Origin: Limnephilus marmoratus
Taxonomy: Eukaryota > Arthropoda > Insecta > Trichoptera > Limnephilidae
NCBI GenBank assembly: GCA_917880885.1
Contig: OU862908.1
Coordinates: 9,088,501-9,152,500, forward strand
Direction: 5' to 3'
Length of the DNA: 64,000 bases
Part shown: positions 1-11,297 of the stretch, in pieces
How the letters are laid out: each line of letters begins with the position of its first letter
Numbering within the stretch: position 1 is the first letter of the stretch
The notes under the pieces: generated by a model
Databases searched by the model: none
Told to the model about the DNA's origin: nothing
What the model saw: only the letters and a program-made list of their open reading frames with translations
Translations under genes and position numbers: made by a program

Positions 1-1247
1 TTCATTTCAACACAAATCGAACGACTTTAGGAAATACTAAAAAACCCAGTGAAAATTTTATTCAATTGACAAACGGCCGCGGATGTGAAAACATTACTAA
101 TTAAAAAAATTGTTCATGGAAAAAAATACACTTGGTTTACACAGTCTGAGAGGGTAGTTTATCTCTGTTTTAGTAATGATGTTTTAACGAAATTTAGATT
201 TTTTCCTAAGTATTTTGAATGTTGTATATATTTCTTATTTTTGAAGGTGTCGTAAAAACAAAACCATTTATGAAAACTAGATAAAATTACCTTTTAGATT
301 TGTGTAATTGAAATACGCTTTAGTTTTAAAAAACTGCCATATATTAAGATTCAAACGCGAAAAAAAATGGAATTTTTATTTTACCAAAACATATTTGATA
401 AAAGTGTACAGAAATTTATAAAAAAACAAAATTTAAAAAATACAGACCTTTTATATAATGAATTTGGAACGAAACTGTCACCTCACTTTTTCCTCGTGCA
501 TGCAATAAAAAAGTAATAAAAAATTTCAAAGTTTTTTTATTGCCAAAAAACTAACCTAAAAAATGATACTGACTTTTATAACACATTTCTTGCATCTCTA
601 AAGACGTTAATTTCTTTGATTAGTTTAGGAACACATGTATTAGATATTAATATTTAAAAAAAACACCACTTTTATGAAATTGTCATAAAATAAGAACGTT
701 TTAATGTAAATTTGAATTATCATGTTTTATATAAAATCCTTTTTGACATTTCAATTTTCAAAGTATGATTATTTTTATACTTGACTAAAACTTATTAAAA
801 ACCACAAAAACTCGTTAAATATATTAATTATACGAATATAATGGTGAATTAGTCATATTATTAGAAATTACGATCACATTTGAGTAAGTAATAATAATAC
901 ACACACATCCGAGAAGTGATTTTTTTTCGCGCTGCTTTCAGCCCGAACGACGAATGCGCAGGCGCCCGCGCGCCACCTGGCGGTTATGAAGGAAAACACA
1001 CAATTTAGTACTTACACTATGAAAAATTACATTGTTGCCAAACCTATAAAATAAATTTTAAGAAAAAACGTTATTAGTAATGCTATCGTGTTTTAATGTA
1101 TTTTTGTTTTATGCATGTTGCTGCAGCAACGTGGGTTATCGGGCGTGCTGTGGTTTTTTTTTAGTAAGGCTGTAAATAAATAAAAACTACCATTGCGTTT
1201 GACACCGTGACCTCTGGACTCCGTTTGTTTGGGAAGCGTTTTATATG
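1..1247. other. AT-rich stretch with no recognised gene
   Basis: Very AT-rich sequence with only short, uninformative open frames. A brief GC-rich patch at about 930-985 stands out but shows no recognisable product. Confidence 0.5.
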
Positions 1248-1255
1248 ACTATTAC

Positions 1256-1406
1256 CAGGGCCGCTGACAGCCAATCTGGGCCCCAAGTCTGCATCCGCTC
1301 CGAGTGTCATTGGCTTTTATTAGTCAAAAATCCGGGGCCCGTGAACCCGTCCCGGGCCCGGGCCCCGTGTTTCAGACTTGGCCAACGTGCCCTCTCGGCG
1401 GCCCTG
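1256..1406. mobile_element. hAT-type MITE, 151 bp, with exact 8-bp target duplication
   Basis: Ends are CAGGGCCGC and GCGGCCCTG, a perfect 9-bp inverted terminal repeat of the type used by hAT transposons. The flanks ACTATTAC (1248-1255 and 1407-1414) are identical, the 8-bp duplication expected for hAT insertion. The interior is GC-rich and non-coding in an AT-rich setting, so it is a non-autonomous element. Position and ends are secure; the parent transposon is unknown. Confidence 0.88.
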
Positions 1407-1964
1407 ACTATTACCTACGAGTATATTCGTAATTCGTAATGATAAAAGGCACACATACATTTTTGGCTTGTGGTCCTTGAAGATTGAACAGAAATAATGT
1501 TGAAGTATAAGTCAATTAAACGCTTACTTACACAAAATATAATATTATTTGAAATAACTGTGTAAAAATTTGAGTGGTCAAACACTCGTTTGGGGACGAA
1601 GTTTAAGTATTTTATACATTATTTACAAACCTGCTCATTTCAATGGTGAATTAAAACGGCTGTTATAATATAATGTTGATTTTGTATAAATACTTCCGCT
1701 CTCTTAGCAAATATTGTAGAAGCTTAAGAATTTGGGTGCTTAAATTATTAATTTTATTACACGAACATGCAGATCCTAAACACGAATCTTGGTATTATAC
1801 CCAAGGTCTCGTAAATACGATTAGGTATGATTTTATTAAAACATGATGTGAAATAACCAAACAAATCAAACAAAATATTTCATTCCATTACTTGTTTAGT
1901 TACATCCTGCACGTTTGGTAATATGCGATATACAAAGAAACCATGGAAATAACAACTAACACGT

Positions 1965-2462
1965 ATACAATTAAAAACACTACACCTCAGGATTAAAAAC
2001 ATATCCAACAAGTTACTACAAATACAACATTTGGACAAAAATGCTTTTCATACTATGGTACTAAACCAGAGTATCTTCTACTTCAGAGTATTTTCTACTG
2101 AGAGTATCTTCCAGAGTGGAAGATACTCTCAGTAGCGCCCTGGTGTAAGACCACCATTCAGAATTGAAACGTTGCTTGAAATGGCTTTAGCCGTATTTGG
2201 TGACCAGATCTGAATAGCCAGGTACTTCCCCACGATCCGCTTCTCTATCTCCTTCCCCTCTCCACTACCTTCAGCCTCACAACATACCCCAACTGGGGAT
2301 GCCATAGTCTCACCGGCTCCAGACGGGAGCAGTTGGGACTCGTGTGCGGTATTCATGTTAAAAAAAAACTCTATTATAAAATCTCACTCTCACTTAAAAA
2401 CCACAATATTATAACTTTTAAATCTTAAATAAAAAGCTGGATACAAATAATAGGGAGATCAG
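1965..2462 (+). pseudogene. LINE ORF2 C-terminal fragment, split by SINE-B
   Basis: Translation before the SINE gives TTNTTFGQKCFSYYGTK, and after it YYKISLSLKNHN. The antisense LINE at 53826-54430 carries the same segment uninterrupted (TTNTTFGQKSFLYYGNK, then IPLSLKNTQ). These are C-terminal residues of a CR1/jockey-type reverse transcriptase ORF. There are in-frame stops and no 5' part. SINE-B (about 2095-2368) was inserted into it later. Confidence 0.7.
2095..2368 (+). mobile_element. SINE-B copy, 5' truncated, with hairpin at its 5' junction
   Basis: Shares the body of the family with copies at 8628, 42476, 44398, 59638, 60530 and 62777: TATCGCCCTGGTGTAAGACC, the AACGTTGCTTGAAATGGC segment, and a CATG(T)TAAAAAA tail. 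It lacks the tRNA-like head of the full copy at 62777. The 5' junction is a perfect inverted repeat, 2095-2113 against 2117-2135, with a 3-base loop. It sits inside a LINE fragment. Confidence 0.82.
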
Positions 2463-2759
2463 GCACCCTAGCACGGTCGATCGATACGTATAACTTTCGA
2501 TAACTTCTCATCGTTCCCTAGTACAACTGTAGATCGTATAGGCTCTGACCAACCTCTAATTCAGATAAGTTTTAAGATTTTTACGGCCAAAAGCATTTTC
2601 TTTATTTGTTTTTGGGGTGTTATGCCGTGTTCCGCTACCTCCTTCTTTAGCCAACGTTTCGGACATCGTTGCAGTGTCCATCATCAGGGCAGATCCGGTA
2701 GATGTGCGAACCTCTAATTCAGTTTCTCAAACTCTAAAACAGAGCACAGTATGTATGGC

Positions 2760-3345
2760 ATCGGTGTCCGTGAGTCCACCCAGGATATTCCCTGAATTTG
2801 CAGGAATACCTCAAGGGTCAAACTTGGGTCCTCTACTGTTCGTGCTATTAATAGATGGTATTCAATAATGCATCCAAAGTACTACTTATTTGATTTTGCT
2901 GACGATCTTAAACTGCTACGGATGATATGTGACATTCAAGATTGTTTTAAATTATAACTTGATTTAGACGCAATATCTTCATGGGCAGATAAGAAATTAA
3001 TGAAAAAAGATGTGTCTCTATGATTCTATGACAAAAATTAAATTTGATTATAAACTAAATGATGAAATATTGTCATCAGTGAAATCCATATGGGACCTTG
3101 GGGTTACATTTGACCCCAAATTTACTTTTTCAGATCATATAGTGGAGTTGGTATCATCGTATTCAAACTTTTTGGATTTGTGGTAAGAATAAGTAAACAA
3201 TTTTCCAAGCCCGAAGCGATGACATCGATGACCAACTGGCATTATAAGATTAAAATTAGAATACGCTTCTACTGTTTGGACTCCATACCAGCAAAAATAC
3301 ATAGAATTTATTGGAACAAATTCTAAAAAAAAAATAAGGTTGATC
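2760..3345 (+). pseudogene. LINE reverse transcriptase pseudogene (jockey/CR1 type)
   Basis: Shows the reverse-transcriptase signature GIPQGSNLGPLLFVLLI, then in another frame FADDLKLLR (the catalytic YADD-type box, here FADD), then LGVTFDPKFTFSDHI and LKLEYASTVWTPYQQKYIE. These occur in the correct order for a non-LTR retrotransposon polymerase. Frameshifts and stops separate them, so it is inactive. There is no clear 3' tail. It would have copied its own RNA into DNA by target-primed reverse transcription. Confidence 0.8.
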
Positions 3346-3505
3346 TTTATATGAAAATGCACGGTGAATAGCCGCGATTTATGCATCCCATGGATTTTTT
3401 TCATAAAGATAGCAGCTAATAATATGTACGTTAAGAAAATGAAAATAATGTTGGTAGTTCTTAGTCGAAGTATGATACAGTTAAAAGTGACCGAATTTCA
3501 TATGG

Positions 3506-3579
3506 GTTCCGTAGCTCAATCGGTAGAGCTTTTGCCATGTAACCAAAAAGGGTCCTGGGTTCGAGTCCCAGCGGAGCAA
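3506..3579 (+). pseudogene. tRNA-like sequence (Thr-like), degenerate or a SINE head
   Basis: Has an A box (TAGCTCAATCGGTAGAGC) and a perfect B box (GGTTCGAGTCCC), a good D stem and T stem (CTGGG/CCCAG), and an acceptor pairing of six of seven positions. The anticodon arm is abnormal: the loop is enlarged or has A at position 33, with TGT where the anticodon would be. This argues against a functional tRNA. It is either a tRNA pseudogene or the head of a short SINE. Confidence 0.6.
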
Positions 3580-3963
3580 ATATCTTTTCTGATTTTTGAT
3601 TGAGTTTTGGCTCAGATTTTCGATTGAGTTTCGCTAATATATTGTCTTCATTTAATTAAATATTTTTTCATTGTAATATAGATACCCACTGATCTTAAAA
3701 TTAGAAGTGTATTATACCTTTGCAATTTTTGTGTTAACATAATGAAGAATAACGATATTGAAATTAAATATAAACCACAGTTTAGAAATTGCCCACATTT
3801 ATTTAATACTAGCAAGTAGCTAGCGTTGCCCGGGCTTTAGATCATGTCTAATTTTGGATCTGAATATATTTAACTCATTCATATCTAAAAGTAGTTTAAA
3901 ACTAAAGTCGCCATTAGTGATTCTTCCTTTCTACCTACTGTTAAATTCAAATTTATGTTAAAC

Positions 3964-4122
3964 TAGCTAACCCGGTCACGCGTTGCTGTGGCTAATAAAA
4001 CACAACGTCATCTACTGGATGGTTATCCAAACTTTATAACCACCGCTGTCTTTGAGTTTATCGCGAAGAGACAGACAGATGCCGCGGAGGACTTTAATTT
4101 ATAATACGTAGAGATGGTGTGA
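3964..4122 (+). repeat. ACTAGCT-start repeat (RTE-like 3' fragment), copy 1
   Basis: Starts AACTAGCTAACCCGGTCACG and ends with the family 3' block GAGTTTATCGCGAAGAGACAGAC, then GGACTTTAATTTATAATACG. The same ends occur at 4400-4582 and 11811-12178. Such elements are very common in arthropods and resemble truncated RTE LINEs or their SINEs. A related start (AGCTAGCGTTGCCCGGGC) is at 3819. Confidence 0.6.
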
Positions 4123-4399
4123 AAGATTATAATGTGTATGAAATGCTTGGGGTAACAAACGTATTTTAGTTAATAAGGATTAATACTGTATCCGTCTAAA
4201 TAACTTTTCAATTACCGCAATGTACGTGACCATTTTTTTAGAAGTTAGATTGGGTATAGTAAGCCTTCGCGGACTTTTTTGTAGATCTATAAAAGAGGAA
4301 TATCCTACAATGCATTGTTTTGTTATATCCCAAAAGGATTATGCAGCGTTTTCGATGAAAGCTACCAGGCGGCTTGACTTTTTCCGACACTTCTAACAA

Positions 4400-4582
4400 T
4401 TATCGTTATGTTTCAACCAATTTACACAAATCCTTGTCAAATTAAATACTTAAACCTTCCTCACGAAACACTCTATTGGTGAAAACCGCATGAAAATCCA
4501 TTCAGTAGTTTTCGAGTTTATCGCGAACAGACAGACAGACAGACGACGCGGGGGACTTTAATTTATAATATGTAGAGAAGGT
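4400..4582 (+). repeat. ACTAGCT-start repeat (RTE-like 3' end), copy 2
   Basis: Carries ATTTCAACCAATTTACACAA-like sequence, GTGAAAACCGCATGAAAATCC, the TTATCGCGAACAGACAGACA block and ends ACTTTAATTTATAATATGTA. It is close to the copy at 11811-12178. Confidence 0.6.
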
Positions 4583-5394
4583 GTTAAATTACATTAAAAT
4601 CAAATCACTTTGAAAAACACCATTTAATCAAATTTACATTAAGTAGGTAGGTACCTTAACAACAGTGCTTCTTCGATTTTTTTTTCTTTAAGAATAAAAA
4701 AAATGCTTTTTAAAATGTGATTTACAGTGTTCTGTATGTTCAGTGTCATTGCGCTTTAAAATAATATTTTATAGTTAAATTGGTGTTGCCAGCCTACAAA
4801 TTTTGTAGTTCCGTTTTTAATATTTTCCATTCTTAATTGACACACTACATGTATGATCATCCTGTATCTGTCCAAGAGAATTCCAAGTGTCAATACTAGC
4901 CCTTGCTTTAGTGATGTTCATTGGAAATAACCACCTTCTCGGATTTCAAGTGTGCCATGAATAATAATTCGAGTGAGATTACTAAGCAAATTTAGCAAAC
5001 TAAATATTTGGCATTCAAATTACCATAAAATATTAACAATTTCTGTAAAATTTTCCCTGCTCATTTCGAATTTACCTATGATTTCTGCAAAGAATATACT
5101 CTCAAGGTGAGATCATTGAGTTCAGAGCTACACATTTCGCAAGTCTTAAAATAGTTTAGCTATTAAATATAAGTAACAAAAATATTTTTATCGAAATTAT
5201 TGCTCAACAAGTTTTATACATCTACCATTGGTATTTTGTATAATCATTGATACCTATCTAAAATTTTTATTTTATTATAGATAGTAATTTTAATAAATTT
5301 AAAACCTGCTTATTTACATAGCATACAGATTTTTATATAGTTATTGATACCTACCTAGAAATATTCATTATACATATTACAGATATTAATATCT
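4583..5394. other. No recognised gene
   Basis: AT-rich intergenic or intronic sequence. I see no coding signal, tRNA or clear repeat. Confidence 0.4.
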
Positions 5395-5585
5395 ATTTGG
5401 AAGTGGAGGTAATCCACCTCTTACCCGCCCTGGTATAAGTAACTGATGGTTACTCCTTCAAGGCTCTCGCAAGATTCTAATTTTTTTTGTTAAACGAAGC
5501 TACATTTATTTATTTTGAACGAATCTAGACCTCCAGTGTCCATGCATACGTTGTTAGTAAGCAGTATGCAAGTGCTTAACAGGAA
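5395..5585 (+). repeat. Dispersed repeat, partner of 26930-27085
   Basis: Shares a block with the second copy: AGACCTCCA(G/A)TGTCC, then GCAT with CGTTGTTAGTAAGCAGTATG here and a similar run there, followed by GCAAGTGC / GCGAGTGC. Preceded in both by a GATTCTAATTTTT / GGACTCTAATTTTT segment. The class is unknown; it may be 3' sequence of a LINE. Confidence 0.55.
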
Positions 5586-5589
5586 AAAC

Positions 5590-6237
5590 AAAATGCAAAA
5601 AATAGGTTAGTAAGACAAAGATAAATTAAACAGGGCAAAAGAAAAACTCATTCATGAAGCTCCATGAGGCGGCATTGCATCTGTAAAAACCCGCAAGCAC
5701 CTGCATAAAATAGAGAACATAAGTAATAAAATAAATCTCAAATCAATTGGCAAGTACCAACAAAAAATGTGAATGGCTTTCGGTCTGATCATAAACTACA
5801 CTTAGCTTCCGTGTCCCTTAGCCAACCACTCAGTGAAGCCTCAAAGAATGTTGGGGAATATTTGGGGTAAAATACCCGAAGACTCAAAGAAAATTCAGCG
5901 TTGGGTAGTCAGAGGCAGGACAAAGGACAGTCAAGGTCGTCTGATCAAGCCTCAAGCCTGCACATATCATTGGGGGAGGCGCAGATGATTTGAGAAGGAT
6001 CTGCAAAATTAGTAATGTAACTAAATATGAAGCAGGGACGAGGTCCAGCACACCCCCGTATGGGGATAGGGAAAAAAAATTGAGTTCAGTTCATCCAGTA
6101 AAACATTGAAACAGTTAAAGACAAACAAAACAAAACAAGAACATGGCATAAATTAACAGGTAGATCTATTTGGAAGTGTAATTTTAACAAATTAAAACAT
6201 TTTAAAACTGCCTTTTTACGTATATAAATTACGGTCA
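5590..6237. other. No recognised gene
   Basis: Mixed-composition sequence without a recognisable coding region. I see no terminal repeats. Confidence 0.4.
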
Positions 6238-6503
6238 GTGGCTGAGTTTGCCCACCTGTCCAGCCGACTCCCCGATAGCCCAGGGACTCTCCAGCCGGAC
6301 TCTTTCGACCCATCGCCTTGCACTGCAGTGGGAGGATTCATACGCTCTTTACTCCTGAAATCATTCCCAGATTCCTACCCTCATACTTTTTTCCTTCCCA
6401 GAATTTACTCTCTCTCCTTATCATAAAAATACCCTACACACAAGATAACATAGGCCCTGAGGGGAATTCCTCGGGACCTCCTGCGTGGAGCTTATTAAAA
6501 AAA
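6238..6503 (+). mobile_element. SINE-A copy, 5' truncated, sense
   Basis: Holds the long-form SINE-A interior (CTCTCCAGCCGGACTCTTTC, CATCGCCTTGCACTGCAGTG), the CCTTCCCAGAA segment, the GGCCCTGAGGGGAATTCCTC snap-back and the tail GCGTGGAGCTTATTAAAAAA. The 5' head GGAGGCGGGAATGGG is missing. Confidence 0.78.
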
Positions 6504-6599
6504 ATCTTTAGCTAAGGATAAAGAACGGGAATCCACCTCCTGCGTGTATAACGGTAGAGTCAATCTCCGTAAGCACCAATGTAGCAGCATTGTTGAAGA

Positions 6600-7278
6600 C
6601 TTTATAAAATATAAAGTTATGCGCCTACCTTGGACACATAATCACCAGTAATCTGATTGACGATGACGACATCGATAGGCAAAGAAGAGCTCTCAGTGTA
6701 AAAGCAAACATGCTCAGTAGAAGATTCCGCCTTTGCAGTACTGCTGTAAAAAGGACGCTCTTCCTTTCCTTCTGCGCAACACTGTATACGTCTGAACTCT
6801 GGGCAAACTACAAGAAGAGTAGTATAGAAAGACTTCGGGTTCAGTATAACAACGCCTTCCGCATAATGTTTGGTCTCCTCAGATATTGCAGCGCTTTCCG
6901 GATGTTCACGGAGGGGCGAGTTCCTGGCTTTGCAGCCCTTATTAGATCCAGGGTGGCAGGAATGAGGGAAAGAATAACCAGCTCTGGAAATATCCTCGTC
7001 ATGGAAGCCCGCCTCAGTCCATCATCCAGTATTGATGCACACTGGAGAAAAATACTGGCTCCTTACGTGCTCACAGAATCCTGAAAGCTTAATATTATTA
7101 TTTCTTATGTTTTCTTTTTACTACTATTAGCTTATTATCTTTTTTTGTTTCGTGTACATTCATATCCACCTTCTTTTTCTTTTTTTTCCTTTCAAATACT
7201 TTGTACATGTATGTGTATATTATACCCTTATGGAATGTGTGGGATTGCACTCTCCTCCCCACATACTGGAATAAACAC
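6600..7278 (+). pseudogene. LINE (jockey/RTE group) ORF2 C-terminus and 3' UTR
   Basis: The frame reads YLGHIITSNLIDDDDIDRQR, continues through SVKANMLSRRFRLCSTAVKR, LFLSFCATLYTSELWANY and LRVQYNNAFRIMFGLLRYCS, and ends at a stop at 7084. The open stretch of about 155 residues is intact at the C-terminus. The motif order is that of the post-polymerase domain of insect LINE ORF2 proteins. The 3' UTR runs to GGAATAAACA and then straight into the (ATTT)n array at 7279, which is therefore this element's expanded 3' tail. The 5' part is missing. Confidence 0.85.
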
Positions 7279-7906
<628 letters not shown>

Positions 7907-8040
7907 ATAAAAAAAGGAAAATTTCTCTTGGTCTAATTATGAAGGAATTACAAATTTATCTAATAACACAAGCCAAAGTTGAAAAATATGCGAAAAATGA
8001 TAGAGATATTTACTCCACTCCGCTCCGCCGTTGTAGGCCG

Positions 8041-8300
8041 TATTCTGAGAGGTTAAGATTGATTCTATGAGGTTTCTGTGAGGTTAAGATTGATTCTGTG
8101 AGGTTAAGACAGATTCAGTGAGGTTAAGATTGATTCTGTAAGGTTAAATTGATTCTGTGGGTTAAGATTGATTCGGTGAGGTTAAGACTGATTCTGTGAC
8201 GTTAAGAATGATTCTGTGAGGTTAAGACTGATTCTGTGAAGTTAAGATTGATTCTACGAGGTTAAGATTGGTTCTGATTGATTGTGTCAGGTTAAGATAA
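8041..8300 (+). repeat. 20-bp minisatellite, about 12 copies
   Basis: The unit is close to GTGAGGTTAAGATTGATTCT, with substitutions and single-base deletions between copies. No coding potential. Confidence 0.93.
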
Positions 8301-8627
8301 TAGTCAACCTCCGATACCAGAAGGCCTTAGAAGGCACGTTTCAATATTTTAACTTGAATGATATTGGGAAAATTTATTCACATTATGTTCATATGATATT
8401 TTTTATAAATTTATTAAATTTTTTATTTTAATTCTACTCAAGCTAAACGATAGGAAAAGCTTCCCTTTATCCCAAGCATATTTTTTGTATTCATAATGTA
8501 AACCGATTCATAGTAAAGACTAATTGATAATAGTGATGTCGATGTCTAATAAAGTGTTATTTCTTTGTTTCAGGTAAGCATCACATTCATATTATAGCAG
8601 CTAACCGTAATTAAGAACCTATCAACG

Positions 8628-8775
8628 GATCTTCACAGAGTGGAGGATACTCGTACTCTCAGCATCGCCCTGGTGAAAGCCTACCATTCAGAATCGAAAC
8701 GTTGCCTAAAATGCCGCGTTTGGTAACCAGATGTGAACAGCCAGGTATTTACTAACCTTCCTCTTCCTCTAGCAG
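8628..8775 (+). mobile_element. SINE-B fragment
   Basis: Starts CACAGAGTGGAGGATACTC and continues with ATCGCCCTGGTG, CCTACCATTCAGAATCGAAA and GTTTGGTAACCAGATGTGAA. The 3' tail is lost. It is diverged from other copies. Confidence 0.75.
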
Positions 8776-9290
8776 TGAAAATACTCTTAGCATTTCCAAC
8801 AAAAAAACATTGCGGTAGGCCTAATGGTATTGTAATAAAATTTTAAATTTATACTGATCTGACCTCATTTGACTGAATAACGTGTTACAACATTTTGAAT
8901 TTACAACTTTTTTGTTTAAGTTTAAGGTCAAATAATGCTTAAAACAGATAGCAGATACTAGCATCAAATGAGCTTGACAAGTGTTGTTATATGCAAGAAT
9001 ATCTCATTTACGTTGACCTACAATAGTATCGTGATTACGTGTTTACTCAATAGACACGATATCTAAATAATAATATAATTGTAAAATTGCCACCCATGGA
9101 AAGTGGGCCAGTAGTGTGAGACACCCTCGTTAAAACTGTCCCAGCTTCATCATGATAACAGCTAGTAAAACGTCGGCGTCGTATCACTTTCGTTGCGCAT
9201 ACGTGCTTGTTTTTCTCAGGCGTGTTGTAATCGCAATGAGCCTAGTTACCAACGTCTGTAGGCCCTTGTGCAGCTCTGCTTAGAAGAAAT

Positions 9291-9746
9291 ATGTACTACT
9301 GGAGAAGAATGCAGACAGATCAGTCGCTGAGACTCGATTCTCCAGTCGAGGCCGCTCGCAATCGCCGTGGAAAGTGCCTACATTGGACGACTTTGTTATT
9401 CTCGAGTCTCATCGAAGGTACATACTTAGACGCTCAAACAACGAGTGCGAGTTGTCATCGCCAAAACTGTCAAAAACTAGTATTATTGTATCCTAATCTA
9501 AGGCCGTTTCCCGCGCACACTCTAACAGGAATCGTATATTTTTACAGAGTTGTTTTAAGGTTCATTGTAATTGTAATGACTGATTTATCGGCGATATTGG
9601 CTGCAATACATAATGTAGAGCAAACTGAAGCAGATGCTTTGAGACCAAAGATATTGAAATACAAAGAGATATGCTATGTTGGCCGCCCGACTGTCGGTGG
9701 ACCTAATGGGCATAGTTTTAAATACGGAAAGAATTCGCTCATTTAG
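9291..9746 (+). CDS. Uncharacterised 151-codon open frame (doubtful)
   Basis: The frame starts MYYWRRMQTDQSLRL and ends HSFKYGKNSLI. I do not recognise a domain. Cysteines are scattered without a zinc-finger pattern. A hydrophobic stretch (TGIVYFYRVVLRFIVIVM) lies near residue 95. A second Met at MTDLSAILAAIHNVEQTEAD begins a segment with helix-like composition that could be the real N-terminus of something, for example a retroelement gag start, but nothing supports that directly. The base composition is less AT-rich than its flanks. It may be chance, a transposon leader or an exon read-through. Confidence 0.2.
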   Translation: MYYWRRMQTDQSLRLDSPVEAARNRRGKCLHWTTLLFSSLIEGTYLDAQTTSASCHRQNCQKLVLLYPNLRPFPAHTLTGIVYFYRVVLRFIVIVMTDLSAILAAIHNVEQTEADALRPKILKYKEICYVGRPTVGGPNGHSFKYGKNSLI

Positions 9747-10127
9747 TTGTTTTTTTTAAGGTGTTCAGTAGTATTGGTTTAAAGTTCCTTTAGTTTATTC
9801 GTTAATTATTAGTTAATTTAGTTTATTCGTTAATTAGTAAATAATATTGGCGACACCCGGAAGCGCAGTCCCACCTAGTAACAACTGCAGATAGAACATC
9901 TCTTATATTTCAAAATCTTTGTTTCAGACCAACAAGAATATTTCGCCGGAGGCTAGATAGTTTTCGCATGAAAATTATCTTCATAATTAATCTTTTGTAC
10001 TGTCGTTTTGAATATGTTATCAGCTGCTTTTGTTTTTCAGTAATATACCCGCCAGCCATTTCGAAGAAAATGCGCTCGTAATTTCAAATTCACACTAAAG
10101 AAACGTCAAAAACATAGAAAATATTTA
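9747..10127. other. No recognised gene
   Basis: Contains a short tandem duplication (GTTTATTCGTTAATTA / GTTTATTCGTTAATTAGT, 9793-9840) and otherwise nothing recognisable. Confidence 0.4.
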
Positions 10128-10285
10128 CAGGGCTGCCAATAAAATCGTCTCTTAAACCCTTCGACATTGAAGAATATGTAAAAATGAAACATTCGACAAA
10201 GTTTATCGAGATGGTGAATAATTTTTCATTCGTAGATGGCGCGTAACGAGTAACTCTTGATCGTTATTGGAGAATCGCAGCCCTG
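10128..10285. mobile_element. Probable hAT-type MITE, 158 bp
   Basis: Perfect 9-bp ends CAGGGCTGC and GCAGCCCTG enclose non-coding sequence. Flanks AATATTTA and ATTGTTAA are not an exact 8-bp duplication, so it is an old copy or a chance pair of ends. Confidence 0.6.
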
Positions 10286-11297
10286 ATTGTTAATTCGTTT
10301 GGCGAGAAACAATTTACCAAGGATTTATTTATGAATTGCGGAATCTAAGAGCAAAACGTTTCTAAAATATGTTTTTATTTCATCTCACATGGGTATTTTA
10401 ATAATTTTCTATCATTGAATTAAATTAACATTAAAAATAATAATTAATAATATTTGTAAAAAAATTGGTTTCCAGAGATTTAATACTTATTAAATTAAAT
10501 TTTAATTGCGAGGTTAACAAGTTCTAGCTACATTAGGAAATCAGAAAATCTGTTTACGTAACATTTGAAACAGCAAAAACTCTCGTAATGAAATTTGCAC
10601 ACCTTTTTTCGGAAGATTCTGGAACTATTTTTAAGTCAGAATATATTTTTCAACACTGGCTATGGAGCTTGGAAACATAATTTTGACTGTTAATGATATT
10701 GTGACTAAAAAATGATGTATGGTGTATTTTTTACTAAAAAATAACACAATGTGTCATTTTATTATTTGGTCATTTACAAAAGTTAAATTTAGAACAAAAC
10801 AAAAACAAAAAACAGTGACGACATGAGTAAAATATTTTTTTAGTTTGTTTTTTGTTGTTTAGTTTGATTTTGAAGAAAAAAAGCTTGTTGAAACTCAAGA
10901 AAAGCCAAGCAAGTATTTTATAAGGCAAATTGAAATAAAAATATTATTAATCCGTCAAAAGATGCAAACTCTTAAGAGGAAACCGGGCGGCGTTTTGTCC
11001 ATACAAGCGTATTTCCTCTCTGGATTTTGACAAGTATTTTTTTTAATTTGATGTATTTATCGACCATTAGCGGGTCGGTACGTTTTGCTTCTTATAAGAG
11101 TTAGGACCCTAAAAAAATCGTTAAAATTGAATGGTTCGAACAAACTAGATAATGTATAATATAATTTAAAAAGCATAACGTACACACTTATAATATTTTC
11201 TTCTAATACAGTTAGTAAAAAAATCTTAAAAATCGATCCGGTTTTGAGGGAGAAAAATGGGGAATACAAAACCTCGATTCTGATGATTTTATTTAGG
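10286..11297. other. No recognised gene
   Basis: AT-rich sequence with only short random open frames. Confidence 0.4.

Noticed and set aside
3506..3579. Functional tRNA gene
   Set aside because: Promoter boxes are good, but the anticodon loop is wrong in size or lacks U33, and the first acceptor pair is missing.
8041..8300. CRISPR-like array
   Set aside because: The 20-bp units are directly adjacent without spacers and diverge gradually. It is a eukaryotic minisatellite.
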